Origin: CAZTHC01 sp964613425
Lineage (GTDB): Bacteria > Bacillota > Clostridia > TANB77 > CAG-508
DNA: 33,473 bases
NCBI GenBank assembly: GCA_964613425.1
Contig: CAZTHC010000005.1
Coordinates: 1 to 33,473 of the forward strand
Direction: 5' to 3'
Within the stretch, counting starts at the first letter, position 1; the number at the start of each line of letters is the position of its first letter. Below the pieces are notes generated by a model that was given only the letters and a program-made list of their open reading frames with translations, did not search any database and was not told where the DNA came from. Below, in pieces: positions 1 through 7,393 of this stretch. A program made the position numbers and the translations under genes.

Positions 1-762
1 GATGCAGCAATATTTGAAGTCGGAAATGTTGTAGATGGACTTGGTGGAGGCATTTGTCAGATTTCATCGACATTATATAATGCAGTTTTATACTCAAATT
101 TAGAAGTAACACATAGAATAAATCATCAATTTCCAACATCTTATATTGGACTAGGAAAAGATGCTACAGTAGCATATGGTTCAATAGATTTTAAATTTAA
201 AAACAATAGAAAATATCCAATTAAAATAGTATGTAATTCCAAAAATGGAATTGCAAGAGTATCAATTTATGGAATAAAAGAAGAAGTTGAATATGAAGTA
301 GAAATTTCAACAACTGTTTTACAAAGTTATGGATATACAACAATTTATGAAGATGATCCAACAATGGAAGTTGGAAAAGAAAAAGTATTGCAAAAAGGTG
401 GAACAGGATATAAAACAGTAACATATAAAACATTAAAACTAAATGGAAATACAGTGTCAAAAGTAGAACTTCATAGAGATACATATGATGCTATGAAAAA
501 GATAATTGCCAGAGGAACAAAACAAGTATCTGTACCGACATCTAACCCAAGCGTACCAACAACACCAACGGAACCAGTAACACCAGCAGAGCCAACAACG
601 CCAAGTACGCCAGTAGCACCAACCAATTCAGCAACACCAAGTACGCCAACGGTACCAACTAATTCAGCAACGCCAAGTACACCACCAACACCAAGTAATT
701 CAGCAACATCAAGTACACCTGTAGTACCAAGCAATTCGGCAACACCAAGCAATGAGGTATAA
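1..762 (+). CDS. VanW-family surface protein with G5 domain, 3' part
   Basis: The reading frame is open from base 1, so the N-terminus lies outside the window; 253 residues are visible. Residues about 1-65 carry the VanW core, including GGGICQISSTLYNAVL and the HQFPTSYIGLGKDATV stretch. Residues about 95-165 look like a G5 domain (EVEISTTVLQSYGYTTIYED followed by a GTGYKTVTYK-type turn), a module thought to bind N-acetylglucosamine-containing wall material. The last about 70 residues are a low-complexity Pro/Thr/Ser tail with repeated NSATPSTP units, probably a wall-spanning or glycosylated stalk. VanW proteins are exported envelope proteins of uncertain function in clostridia. A strong terminator follows. 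Family assignment is firm; the cellular role is not. Confidence 0.85.
   Translation, partial: DAAIFEVGNVVDGLGGGICQISSTLYNAVLYSNLEVTHRINHQFPTSYIGLGKDATVAYGSIDFKFKNNRKYPIKIVCNSKNGIARVSIYGIKEEVEYEVEISTTVLQSYGYTTIYEDDPTMEVGKEKVLQKGGTGYKTVTYKTLKLNGNTVSKVELHRDTYDAMKKIIARGTKQVSVPTSNPSVPTTPTEPVTPAEPTTPSTPVAPTNSATPSTPTVPTNSATPSTPPTPSNSATSSTPVVPSNSATPSNEV
535..759 (+). repeat. Pro/Thr/Ser-rich tail repeats inside the VanW gene
   Basis: The DNA shows imperfect tandem units encoding (V/T/P)(A/V/P)P(T/S)NSATPSTP, about five copies. Units differ by single substitutions, so copy number probably varies between strains. CGG triplets occur here only out of frame (ACG-GAA, ACG-GTA, TCG-GCA). Confidence 0.75.
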
Positions 763-777
763 AATAAATATTACAAG

Positions 778-811
778 CAACTACTGAAATAAAAACAGTA
801 GTTGTTTTTTT
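778..811 (+). terminator. Rho-independent terminator after VanW gene
   Basis: Perfect 9-bp stem CAACTACTG/CAGTAGTTG around a 9-base A-rich loop, followed by a run of T. It ends transcription of the VanW gene before spmA. Confidence 0.9.
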
Positions 812-839
812 GCACGAAATAAAAACATGCATTGCATAA

Positions 840-864
840 TGTAGGGGCGTATTGTATACGCCCG
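840..864 (+). repeat. Dispersed GC-rich palindromic repeat, copy 1
   Basis: Core GTAGGGGCGTA...TACGCCC. The 23-bp core is identical to the copy at 15374-15396, and related palindromes occur at other intergenic sites in the window. It stands out by GC content against AT-rich surroundings and is flanked by TGCATAAT-like AT sequence. Confidence 0.75.
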
Positions 865-973
865 GAAATATTGATGCAACAAATATAATAGAATTAATAT
901 AAACAATTTGCATTAAACAAGTTTTATTGAATAATATTAAATGAATATATCTTAATTTACGTGGGAGAGATAA

Positions 974-1550
974 ATGTTAAATAAAATTTGGCCAATATTT
1001 ATTATTATTTCAATAGTGTATGCCATTGCAACAGGGAGAATAAATGAAATAAATAGTTCAATATTTGATTCGACGAAAAGTGCAGTAGAATTAAGTATTA
1101 CTTTTTTAGGAACTATATGTTTATGGAATCGGAATTATGCAAATAGCAACAAAGACTAGTTTAATAAAAAAATTAACTAAACTATTAAGCCCATTAATGA
1201 GATTACTTTTTCCAGAAATAAAAAAAGGAGAAAAGGTATATGAAGAAATGTCTATGAATATTGTTGCAAATATAATGGGACTTGGAAATGCAGCTACTCC
1301 AATGGGACTTAAAGCTATGAAATCTCTGCAGAAAATAAATAATAATAAAGAAACGTTATCAAATTCAATGGCTATGTTTATAGTAATTAATACAGCGTCT
1401 TTACAAATAATTCCTACAACAATTATTGCAATTAGAACTTCTATGAATTCTAGTAATCCAACAGGAATGATAATTCCTGTTTGGATATCGTCTTTAGCAG
1501 CATTGATTTGTGCAGTTAGTGCTACAAAGATATTGTCAAAAAAATATTAG
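974..1550 (+). CDS. spmA: Spore maturation protein A (needs +1 shift at CGG)
   Basis: Integral membrane protein needed, with SpmB, for spore core dehydration in Bacillus-type spores. The first frame (from ATG 974, after GGGAGAG) gives MLNKIWPIFIIISIVYAIAT and then TFLGTICLWN. At 1130 the next zero-frame codon is CGG, and the conserved SpmA sequence continues one base later as G-I-M-Q-I-A and later NIMGLGNAATPMGLKAM. Joined through C-GGA, the protein is about 191 residues, close to the usual SpmA length near 195, with LWNGIM at the join as expected for the family. Without the shift it ends after 61 residues. The ATG at 1137 is an internal Met with no ribosome site. spmB follows 8 bases downstream in the same operon. 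Confidence 0.9.
1130..1133 (+). other. Recoding site 1: C-GGA in spmA
   Basis: Zero frame reads AAT CGG; the conserved frame reads AAT (C) GGA ATT ATG, giving N-G-I-M. The lesion is a single extra C before a glycine codon. It is not in a homopolymer. Confidence 0.8.
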
Positions 1551-1558
1551 GAGGATAT

Positions 1559-2087
1559 ATGCAAATAATAAATTATTTATCTGCAACAGCAATTCCTATT
1601 ACAATTTTAATAATTATAGTGTATGGATTAGTAGAAAAAAATAAAGTTTTTGATACTTTTTTAGATGGTGCAAAAGATGGAATGGAGATAGTTATAAGTA
1701 TATTTCCAACATTAATAGGAATATTTATGGCAGTAGGAGCTTTACGAGCATCTGGAATAATAGACTTAATTGTAAAACTTATATCCCCTATAATATTATT
1801 ATTAAAAATCCCAGCAGAAATTATGCCTTTAGCGCTATTAAGACCAATTTCACGGAAGTGCAGCTATGGCGATTGGCGTAGATTTAATGAATAAATATGG
1901 AGTGGATAGTTTTATTGGATTAGTTACTTCTACAATAATGGGAGCGACAGAGACAACTTTTTATACAATTGCAATATATACAAGTGTTGTAAAAGTAAAG
2001 AAAATTAGGTTTGTGCTAGTTGCTGCACTAATAGGAGATATTGTTGGAATGCTAGTTTCTGTTGGAATTTGGCGCATTTTGTCGTAA
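1559..2087 (+). CDS. spmB: Spore maturation protein B (needs +1 shift at CGG)
   Basis: Membrane partner of SpmA. It starts at ATG 1559 after AGGAGG. The first frame covers the N-terminal half to PLALLRPIS, then meets CGG at 1853. The family sequence PISGSAxMAIG is restored by reading C-GGA: the second frame gives G-S-A-A-M-A-I-G-V-D-L-M-N-K-Y-G and runs to the normal end ...VGIWRILS. The joined protein is about 175 residues, matching SpmB (about 178). Without the shift it stops at 111 residues in unrelated sequence. CGA (Leu-Arg-Ala, about 1746) is read normally as arginine in the same gene. Confidence 0.9.
1853..1856 (+). other. Recoding site 2: C-GGA in spmB
   Basis: Zero frame reads TCA CGG; the conserved frame reads TCA (C) GGA AGT GCA, giving the conserved I-S-G-S-A of SpmB. 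Confidence 0.8.
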
Positions 2088-2095
2088 GGTTTTTG

Positions 2096-2124
2096 TTGAC
2101 AAATATAGACGTTTATAGTAATAT
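2096..2124 (+). promoter_or_regulatory. Sigma-A type promoter for a small transcript
   Basis: TTGACA at 2096-2101, a 17-bp spacer, then TAATAT at 2119-2124. It lies just after spmB and would start a transcript near 2131, ahead of the 33-codon reading frame and the hairpin at 2357. Confidence 0.65.
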
Positions 2125-2162
2125 TTAGTTATTAAATTCAAGACATTTTCTAGGAGACAAAA

Positions 2163-2264
2163 ATGATTTTTAAAATCTTATTATTTTTTTCGATTTTTTT
2201 TACTATCAGAAAAATTGTTATCAAAATTTTATCAAAAATGATTATTAAAAGAATTAATCAGTAA
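2163..2264 (+). CDS. 33-residue hydrophobic basic peptide, unknown
   Basis: Short frame starting MIFKILLFFSIFFTIRK and ending in a basic segment (KRINQ). It has a good ribosome site (AGGAG at 2152, six bases before ATG) and a promoter at the right distance upstream. Composition is one hydrophobic segment followed by lysine and arginine, as in many small membrane peptides, including type I toxins, but I recognise no family. The long 3' region with a stable hairpin fits a small regulatory or dual-function transcript. It could also be a chance frame in AT-rich DNA. Confidence 0.4.
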   Translation: MIFKILLFFSIFFTIRKIVIKILSKMIIKRINQ

Positions 2265-2356
2265 TGTTTTAAATAGTTAAAACACTTTATTAAAGTTGCA
2301 AAAATATTAAGTTGATAATTATAGAACTTAATATTAAATAATATTGTTTTTTTTCT

Positions 2357-2416
2357 TGTAGAGGAAGTAGTATGCATTAGGCCCTATTTGCATACATTTC
2401 AATTCATTCCTCTACA
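2357..2416. other. Long two-part hairpin in intergenic DNA
   Basis: Outer 10-bp stem TGTAGAGGAA/TTCCTCTACA (2357-2366 with 2407-2416) and inner 7-bp stem GTATGCA/TGCATAC (2370-2376 with 2389-2395), with an apical loop that contains the palindrome AGGCCCT. A run of T precedes it on the plus strand rather than following it, so it is not a standard plus-strand terminator. Probably a structured RNA element of the transcript from 2096; function unknown. Confidence 0.55.
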
Positions 2417-2459
2417 ACCCCCATATATTTTATTCAAACAAATTTTTTATTCAAAAATA

Positions 2460-2490
2460 ATGCTAGAAATATTTCTAGCATTTCTTTTTA
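2460..2490. terminator. Terminator palindrome between convergent units
   Basis: Perfect 22-bp palindrome ATGCTAGAAAT/ATTTCTAGCAT at 2460-2481, T-rich on the plus-strand exit (TTCTTTTTA). It can serve both the plus-strand small transcript and the minus-strand walJ-murA-spoIIR group. Confidence 0.75.
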
Positions 2491-2511
2491 TATAATAACA
2501 TATAATCTGTT

Positions 2512-3303
2512 TTAAGCAATTTCAATAATTTTGCTAGGCTCGTATCTTGAAGCAACATTTAATTCTATGCAACTATCAGATAAATTGTTCTTTGATAATT
2601 CATCTAATACAGTTTGATATGCCAATTCAGGAAAATTGTTTTCTTTACTTAAATGTCCTAGCATTACACTTTTTAAACCGGTATCTATTAATTTAGAAAT
2701 TGTTTGTCCAGCTAGATAATTTGGTAAATGTCCACTGGGACCTGCTATACGTTCTTTCAAAGGATATGGGTATGATGAGCATTTTAAAACTTCTGGGTCA
2801 TAATTTGATTCAAGTAGTATAAAAGAACTATTTTCTAATTTGCTAAAAACCTGTGAATTCATATTTCCAATATCTGTTGCTATACTAATTTTGTGCTCGT
2901 TATTAAAAATATTAAATCCACATGGATTTGCTGCATCGTGTGGAATAGGAAATGGTAAAATTTCTAAATCATTAATATAAAAATTTTTATTTAATTCAAA
3001 ATACTTAATATTATCGCTAATAATATTCGCAAATTCTAAAGGCATAGCTGCCCAAGTTTCCTTATTTGCGAATACAGGAATATTATATTTATTTGATAAA
3101 ACTCTTAATGCTTTTATATGATCAGAATGTTCATGTGAAACAATAATTGCATTGATTTCAGAAATATCAACATTAATAGAAGTTAGGGCATCTATTATTT
3201 TTTTACCACTAACTCCAGCATCAACTAATATTTTGGCATTGTCACTCTGAACAAGTAAGCTATTTCCTGAACTTCCACTATACAAACTACAAAATTTTAA
3301 CAT
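2512..3303 (-). CDS. walJ: WalJ/YycJ-like metallo-beta-lactamase-fold hydrolase
   Basis: 263 residues, cytoplasmic. The metallo-hydrolase fold is shown by the SGSSGNS N-terminus, the metal motif SHEHSDHI near residue 58, and later D and H ligands (IATDIGN, LGHLSKENN). WalJ/YycJ is a DNA- or RNA-processing hydrolase usually found beside the WalKR two-component genes; here it follows murA after 14 bases, which suggests co-transcription with cell-wall synthesis. It contains one CGG triplet on the coding strand, out of frame (ACC-GGT). The family is sure; the exact substrate is unknown. Confidence 0.85.
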   Translation of the reverse strand: MLKFCSLYSGSSGNSLLVQSDNAKILVDAGVSGKKIIDALTSINVDISEINAIIVSHEHSDHIKALRVLSNKYNIPVFANKETWAAMPLEFANIISDNIKYFELNKNFYINDLEILPFPIPHDAANPCGFNIFNNEHKISIATDIGNMNSQVFSKLENSSFILLESNYDPEVLKCSSYPYPLKERIAGPSGHLPNYLAGQTISKLIDTGLKSVMLGHLSKENNFPELAYQTVLDELSKNNLSDSCIELNVASRYEPSKIIEIA

Positions 3304-3317
3304 TAAACTACATCCTT

Positions 3318-4577
3318 CTATTCAACTACTCTATCAATTTTTGCTCCAAGACTTCTGAATTTTTCTTCTATGTGTTCATAACCTCTGTCTATATGTTCTA
3401 AATTATAAATTTCTGTTATTCCATTGGCAGCAGCTCCAGCAATAATTAAAGCAGCACCAGCTCTTAAGTCTGTTGTATATACAGGAGCACCAGATAAACT
3501 CTCGACGCCTTCAAATACAGCTGTTTTACCTTGAGGAGTTATTTTGGCTCCCATTTTATTTAATTCTTCGGTATATTGAAATCTAGATTCCCAAATACTC
3601 TCATTTATAATACTCGTTCCGTTTGCTAAAGAAAGTACTACACCAATTTGTGGTTGCAAATCTGTCGGAAATCCTGGATATGGTAAAGTTTTAACATTTG
3701 CTTTTGATGGTCTTCCGTTACTAATAACTCTTAATGTATCCCCATCATCTTCTATCTTACCACCAATTTCTAATATTTTAGCTGTTATACACTCTAAATG
3801 CTTTGTAATACAATTTCTAATAGTAATATTTCCACCAGTTGCAATTGCAGCTAACATAAATGTTCCAGCTTCTATTTGGTCTGGAACTACAGAATATGTA
3901 CCTCCACCGCAAAGTTCTTTAACTCCATTAACTTTAATAACATCCGTTCCAGCACCTCTAATATCTGCTCCCATTGTATTTAAAAAGTTTGCTACGTCAA
4001 CAATATGAGGTTCTTTAGCAGCATTATCAATAATAGTAGTTCCTTCTGCCAAAACACTTGCTAACATTACATTTATTGTTGCACCAACAGAAGAAATATC
4101 CATATATATAGAAGTTCCAACCAATTTTTCAGCAGTTGCATTAATTTTTCCTTGAGAAACATCAACTTTTGCTCCTAATGCTTCAAACCCTTTAATGTGT
4201 TGGTCTATAGGTCTTGCACCTAAATTGCATCCACCAGGAATTCCAACTTCTGCACAACCGCATCTACCAAGCATAGAACCTAATAAATAGTATGAAGCTC
4301 TAAATTTTCTAGTTATATCTAAAGGGGCTTGAGAACAAGAAATTTCTCGAGTATCCACAGTTATTTCATGTTCAGAATTCCATGTGATTTTTGCTCCAAC
4401 TTGCTCTAATATTTCACAATATAATTTTACATCGCTAATATTTGGTAAGTTTTCAATTGTACATATTCCATTAATTAAAACTGTTGCAGGTAAAATTGCT
4501 ACAGCTGCATTCTTTGCACCACTTATTATTACATCTCCTTTTAGAGGAGTTCCACCAGTTATTACTAATTTTTCCAA
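3318..4577 (-). CDS. murA: UDP-N-acetylglucosamine 1-carboxyvinyltransferase
   Basis: First committed step of peptidoglycan synthesis: transfers enolpyruvate from PEP to UDP-GlcNAc. 419 residues, full length. Visible are the N-terminal GGTPLKGDVIISGAKNAA, the substrate motif KFRASYYLLG, the active-site loop GGCNLGARPIDQHIKG holding the catalytic Cys, and the C-terminal RAGAALIIAGAAANG. Several natural AAC-GGA, TGC-GGT and GGA-ACG-GAT contexts give CGG only out of frame. It sits in a minus-strand group with spoIIR upstream and walJ downstream. Firmicutes often have two copies (murAA and murAB); which one this is cannot be told here. Confidence 0.95.
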   Translation of the reverse strand: MEKLVITGGTPLKGDVIISGAKNAAVAILPATVLINGICTIENLPNISDVKLYCEILEQVGAKITWNSEHEITVDTREISCSQAPLDITRKFRASYYLLGSMLGRCGCAEVGIPGGCNLGARPIDQHIKGFEALGAKVDVSQGKINATAEKLVGTSIYMDISSVGATINVMLASVLAEGTTIIDNAAKEPHIVDVANFLNTMGADIRGAGTDVIKVNGVKELCGGGTYSVVPDQIEAGTFMLAAIATGGNITIRNCITKHLECITAKILEIGGKIEDDGDTLRVISNGRPSKANVKTLPYPGFPTDLQPQIGVVLSLANGTSIINESIWESRFQYTEELNKMGAKITPQGKTAVFEGVESLSGAPVYTTDLRAGAALIIAGAAANGITEIYNLEHIDRGYEHIEEKFRSLGAKIDRVVE

Positions 4578-4686
4578 AATATTACCCCCGTATATTTATT
4601 ACACATATTAAAAAGAAGATGCATACATACATCTTACTTTAAAATAATATAACATAAAAAGTATAAAAAAACAACAAAAACATAAG

Positions 4687-5322
4687 TTATTTTTTTGCAG
4701 TAGTAATTCCGAAAGATTGAAAAAATTCAAGTAGCTTAAATTTGAATTGTACAGAGGGTTTTTCTTCAGAGATTATATTATACTCATCTTCAGAAAGGGA
4801 TTCCTTTAAAATTTCTTTTGAATCTTCTGGAACAATACCTGAACTAATGTCTACAAAGCATAATGGAGGGAACATTACGCACCACCAATTGTTTCCCAAA
4901 GATTCTCCAATTTCAATTCTTAATGCATCATAAAAACCAGAAGGTAATGAGATATCACCATAATTTTTTGTAGGAAATTCAAAATTACCAATAGAAATAT
5001 TTACAGAATAATTATAGCCATTTTCTAAAATTGTGTTTTCTGCAATTTGTTCTATATTAGTAACATTATCTTTTACTATATTTATTAATTCATCTTTAGA
5101 ATTAGCATTTTTAGCAATAGTATTTACATATTCTAAAACAGAATCTCTAACTTTGTATTTTAAAGCTTGATCTTCTTCAGAATTGCTATTTGCTAAAACA
5201 TGTAACCTAAATACACTGTTTGAAAGATTTTTAGAAACAGTATTTGCATATGAAAAAGCAGATATAAATATATATATTAAAAGTAAGAAAAATATTATTG
5301 AAAATTTTTTAAATTTATCCAT
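4687..5322 (-). CDS. spoIIR: Stage II sporulation protein R
   Basis: 211 residues with an N-terminal membrane/signal segment (FSIIFFLLLIYIFISAFSYA) followed by a secreted domain with the SpoIIR signature FRLHVLANSNSEEDQALKYK. SpoIIR is made in the forespore and exported to activate SpoIIGA, which processes pro-sigma-E in the mother cell. Also typical are the NWWCVMFPPLCFVD stretch and the SVQFKFKLLE end. An AGGAGG site precedes the ATG. About 110 bases separate it from murA, so it may have its own sporulation promoter, which I could not identify with confidence. Confidence 0.9.
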   Translation of the reverse strand: MDKFKKFSIIFFLLLIYIFISAFSYANTVSKNLSNSVFRLHVLANSNSEEDQALKYKVRDSVLEYVNTIAKNANSKDELINIVKDNVTNIEQIAENTILENGYNYSVNISIGNFEFPTKNYGDISLPSGFYDALRIEIGESLGNNWWCVMFPPLCFVDISSGIVPEDSKEILKESLSEDEYNIISEEKPSVQFKFKLLEFFQSFGITTAKK

Positions 5323-5470
5323 TTTAACCTCCTAAGAATTTGATGTATTTCCATTCAAGGAATATCATAATATGTTAAATTTTATCTATATAAAAAGTAT
5401 TAACCAAAATTTAAAAAATATACATTTCAGAGATTGTCGAATTAATGTATACGATTTATTTGTAATCATA

Positions 5471-5499
5471 TTGACACATTTGTAATAAAATGGTAAAAT
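5471..5499 (+). promoter_or_regulatory. Promoter for the 5538 gene
   Basis: TTGACA at 5471, 17-bp spacer, TAAAAT at 5494. It overlaps the upstream ATG at 5490, which therefore cannot be the start; the real start is 5538. Confidence 0.7.
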
Positions 5500-5537
5500 T
5501 TACCAGTAATCAAAAATTACTTAGGGGGGCAAGTAAA

Positions 5538-6050
5538 ATGGATGATTTTAGTAATGTTGAAAAATTTTGTGGGTTTTATGTAAGTGATGTTCACTTAATT
5601 ACTATGATACTTCCTTATATAAGTAAAAAAATTGAAGAAAAAAACAAATTCATAACTATATTTCAAAATGACTTATCACCTGCAATAGATAAAGTATTAA
5701 GTAAAATAATATTAAAGGAAAAAACAAAGAAGAAAATAAAAGACATAGGTTGGGAGAAGAAAAAAATATTAAAATATAAAGATTTAGAGGAATTTTTGAA
5801 TATGCATATAGAAAAAAATGAGCTAATTAATATTGTAATTAAGGGAAATGTTAATAATGTAAATAAATATATAGCTAAATATTTAGAAAAAAATAAAGGA
5901 AAAGATAATATTAAAATAATAAATTTATATGATGTAGAAGAATTTAATACTGACATAGATAAAATACTAAATATGCATGATGGAATTATTAATACTTCTG
6001 GTGAAAAGAAGATTGAAGAAGTTTTCGAAGGGTATAAGAAGATGGCATAA
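5538..6050 (+). CDS. Unknown protein, 170 residues
   Basis: I chose ATG 5538 because AGGGGGG lies about 10 bases upstream and the earlier ATG is inside the promoter. The protein begins MDDFSNVEKFCGFYVSDVHL, is lysine-rich in the middle (KKKIKDIGWEKKKILKYK) and ends GYKKMA. No signal peptide, membrane span or known catalytic motif is visible. The alternating hydrophobic stretches near residues 100-135 (INIVIKGN, IKIINLYDV) suggest an alpha/beta cytoplasmic fold. It is transcribed alone, ahead of the nucleotide-sugar genes. I do not recognise the family. Confidence 0.7.
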   Translation: MDDFSNVEKFCGFYVSDVHLITMILPYISKKIEEKNKFITIFQNDLSPAIDKVLSKIILKEKTKKKIKDIGWEKKKILKYKDLEEFLNMHIEKNELINIVIKGNVNNVNKYIAKYLEKNKGKDNIKIINLYDVEEFNTDIDKILNMHDGIINTSGEKKIEEVFEGYKKMA

Positions 6051-6057
6051 TAAAATA

Positions 6058-6086
6058 TTGACTAAACTATTTAATTGGTATAAGAT
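6058..6086 (+). promoter_or_regulatory. Probable promoter for UDP-sugar operon
   Basis: TTGACT at 6058, 17-bp spacer, TAAGAT at 6081, about 50 bases before the ATG of the pyrophosphorylase gene. Confidence 0.5.
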
Positions 6087-6136
6087 AACTTAAATAAATT
6101 TAATAAATTATTTTAACAAGAAAGGGAGTATAATTT

Positions 6137-7375
6137 ATGGAAGAAAAATACGAAAAAGTAAAACAATTATTAAATCAAAATGGACAAGAGCAATTATTAG
6201 TAAACTATGATAGTTTAGAAGAAGCTAAAAAGGAAGAGCTATTAGATGAAATCTTAAAAATAGACTTTTCTCAAGTTGATGAATTATATCAAGCAACACA
6301 AAAACCAGTAGAATTTGGAGAAGTAAAAATTACTCCAATACCATATATAGATAAATATAAACTTTCAAATGAAGAATTTAATAAATATAAAGAGATAGGT
6401 GAAGAAGCTATAAAAAGTGGAAAACTAGCAGCAGTAACTATGGCCGGTGGACAAGGTACACGTTTAGGTCATAATGGACCTAAAGGAACATATATGTTAG
6501 GAGTATCTCCAGATAAATCTTTATTTGAAATTCTATGTGATTCTTTAAAAAAGGCAAAAGACATTTATGGAGTAACAATTCCATGGTACTTAATGACAAG
6601 TAAAGAAAACAATAATGATACTGTAGAATTTTTTGAAAAAAATAATTATTTTGGATATGATAAAAACGCAATAAAATTTTTCAAACAAGGCGAATTACCA
6701 ATGGTAGATACAAAAGGTAAAATTTTATTAACAGAAGAGGGAATGTTAAAACAAGCAGCAGATGGCCATGGCGGAATATTTGAGGCAATGTTTAAGAATA
6801 ATATTATAAAAGATATGAAAGACAAAAATATTGAATGGATATTTATTGGTGGAGTAGACAATGTCTTAGTAAAAATGGTTGATCCAATAGTTATGGGATT
6901 AGCAATAGAAAAGAAAGTTCTAGCGGCAGGTAAATCTTTAGTAAAAGCTGGGCCAAAAGAGAGAGTTGGAGTTTTTTGCAAGAAAAATAATAAACCAAGT
7001 GTTATTGAATATACAGAAATAACAGATGAAATGGCAGAAGCAGTAGATGAAAATGGAGAATTAGTATATGGAGAATCACATATACTTTGCAATCTTTTCA
7101 ATATTAATTGTTTAGAGGATATTGGAAAAAATAAATTACCATATCATTCAGCATTTAAAAAGGCAACATATATGAATGAAAAAGGAGAAATTGTTATTCC
7201 AGAAGAACCAAATGCATATAAGTTTGAAGCATTTATATTTGATGCTTTTGAAAAATTAGATGATATGGCAATATTACGTGTAAAAAGAGAAGAAGAATTT
7301 GCACCAGTTAAAAATGCAACAGGTGTAGATAGCCCAGAAACAGCAAGAGAATTATATAATAACCAACAAAACTAA
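6137..7375 (+). CDS. UDP-sugar pyrophosphorylase (UDPGP family)
   Basis: 412 residues. It converts a sugar 1-phosphate and UTP to UDP-sugar and pyrophosphate. The nucleotide-binding loop MAGGQGTRLGHNGPKG is at about residues 102-117, with further family motifs ADGHGGIFEAM and FIGGVDNVLVKMVDP. This is the eukaryote-like UDPGP type (UDP-GlcNAc/UDP-GalNAc or UDP-glucose pyrophosphorylase), not the bacterial GalU type. The next gene is a phosphoglucomutase 18 bases downstream, so UDP-glucose from glucose 6-phosphate is the likely product, perhaps for the glycolipid glycosyltransferase at 15420. It starts after AAGGGAG. Specificity between glucose and HexNAc is uncertain. Confidence 0.88.
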   Translation: MEEKYEKVKQLLNQNGQEQLLVNYDSLEEAKKEELLDEILKIDFSQVDELYQATQKPVEFGEVKITPIPYIDKYKLSNEEFNKYKEIGEEAIKSGKLAAVTMAGGQGTRLGHNGPKGTYMLGVSPDKSLFEILCDSLKKAKDIYGVTIPWYLMTSKENNNDTVEFFEKNNYFGYDKNAIKFFKQGELPMVDTKGKILLTEEGMLKQAADGHGGIFEAMFKNNIIKDMKDKNIEWIFIGGVDNVLVKMVDPIVMGLAIEKKVLAAGKSLVKAGPKERVGVFCKKNNKPSVIEYTEITDEMAEAVDENGELVYGESHILCNLFNINCLEDIGKNKLPYHSAFKKATYMNEKGEIVIPEEPNAYKFEAFIFDAFEKLDDMAILRVKREEEFAPVKNATGVDSPETARELYNNQQN

Positions 7376-7393
7376 TAAGAAAAGAGGAATAAT

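Noticed and set aside
5490..5537. Upstream start for the gene at 5538
   Set aside because: The ATG at 5490 overlaps the -10 region of the promoter and has no ribosome site.
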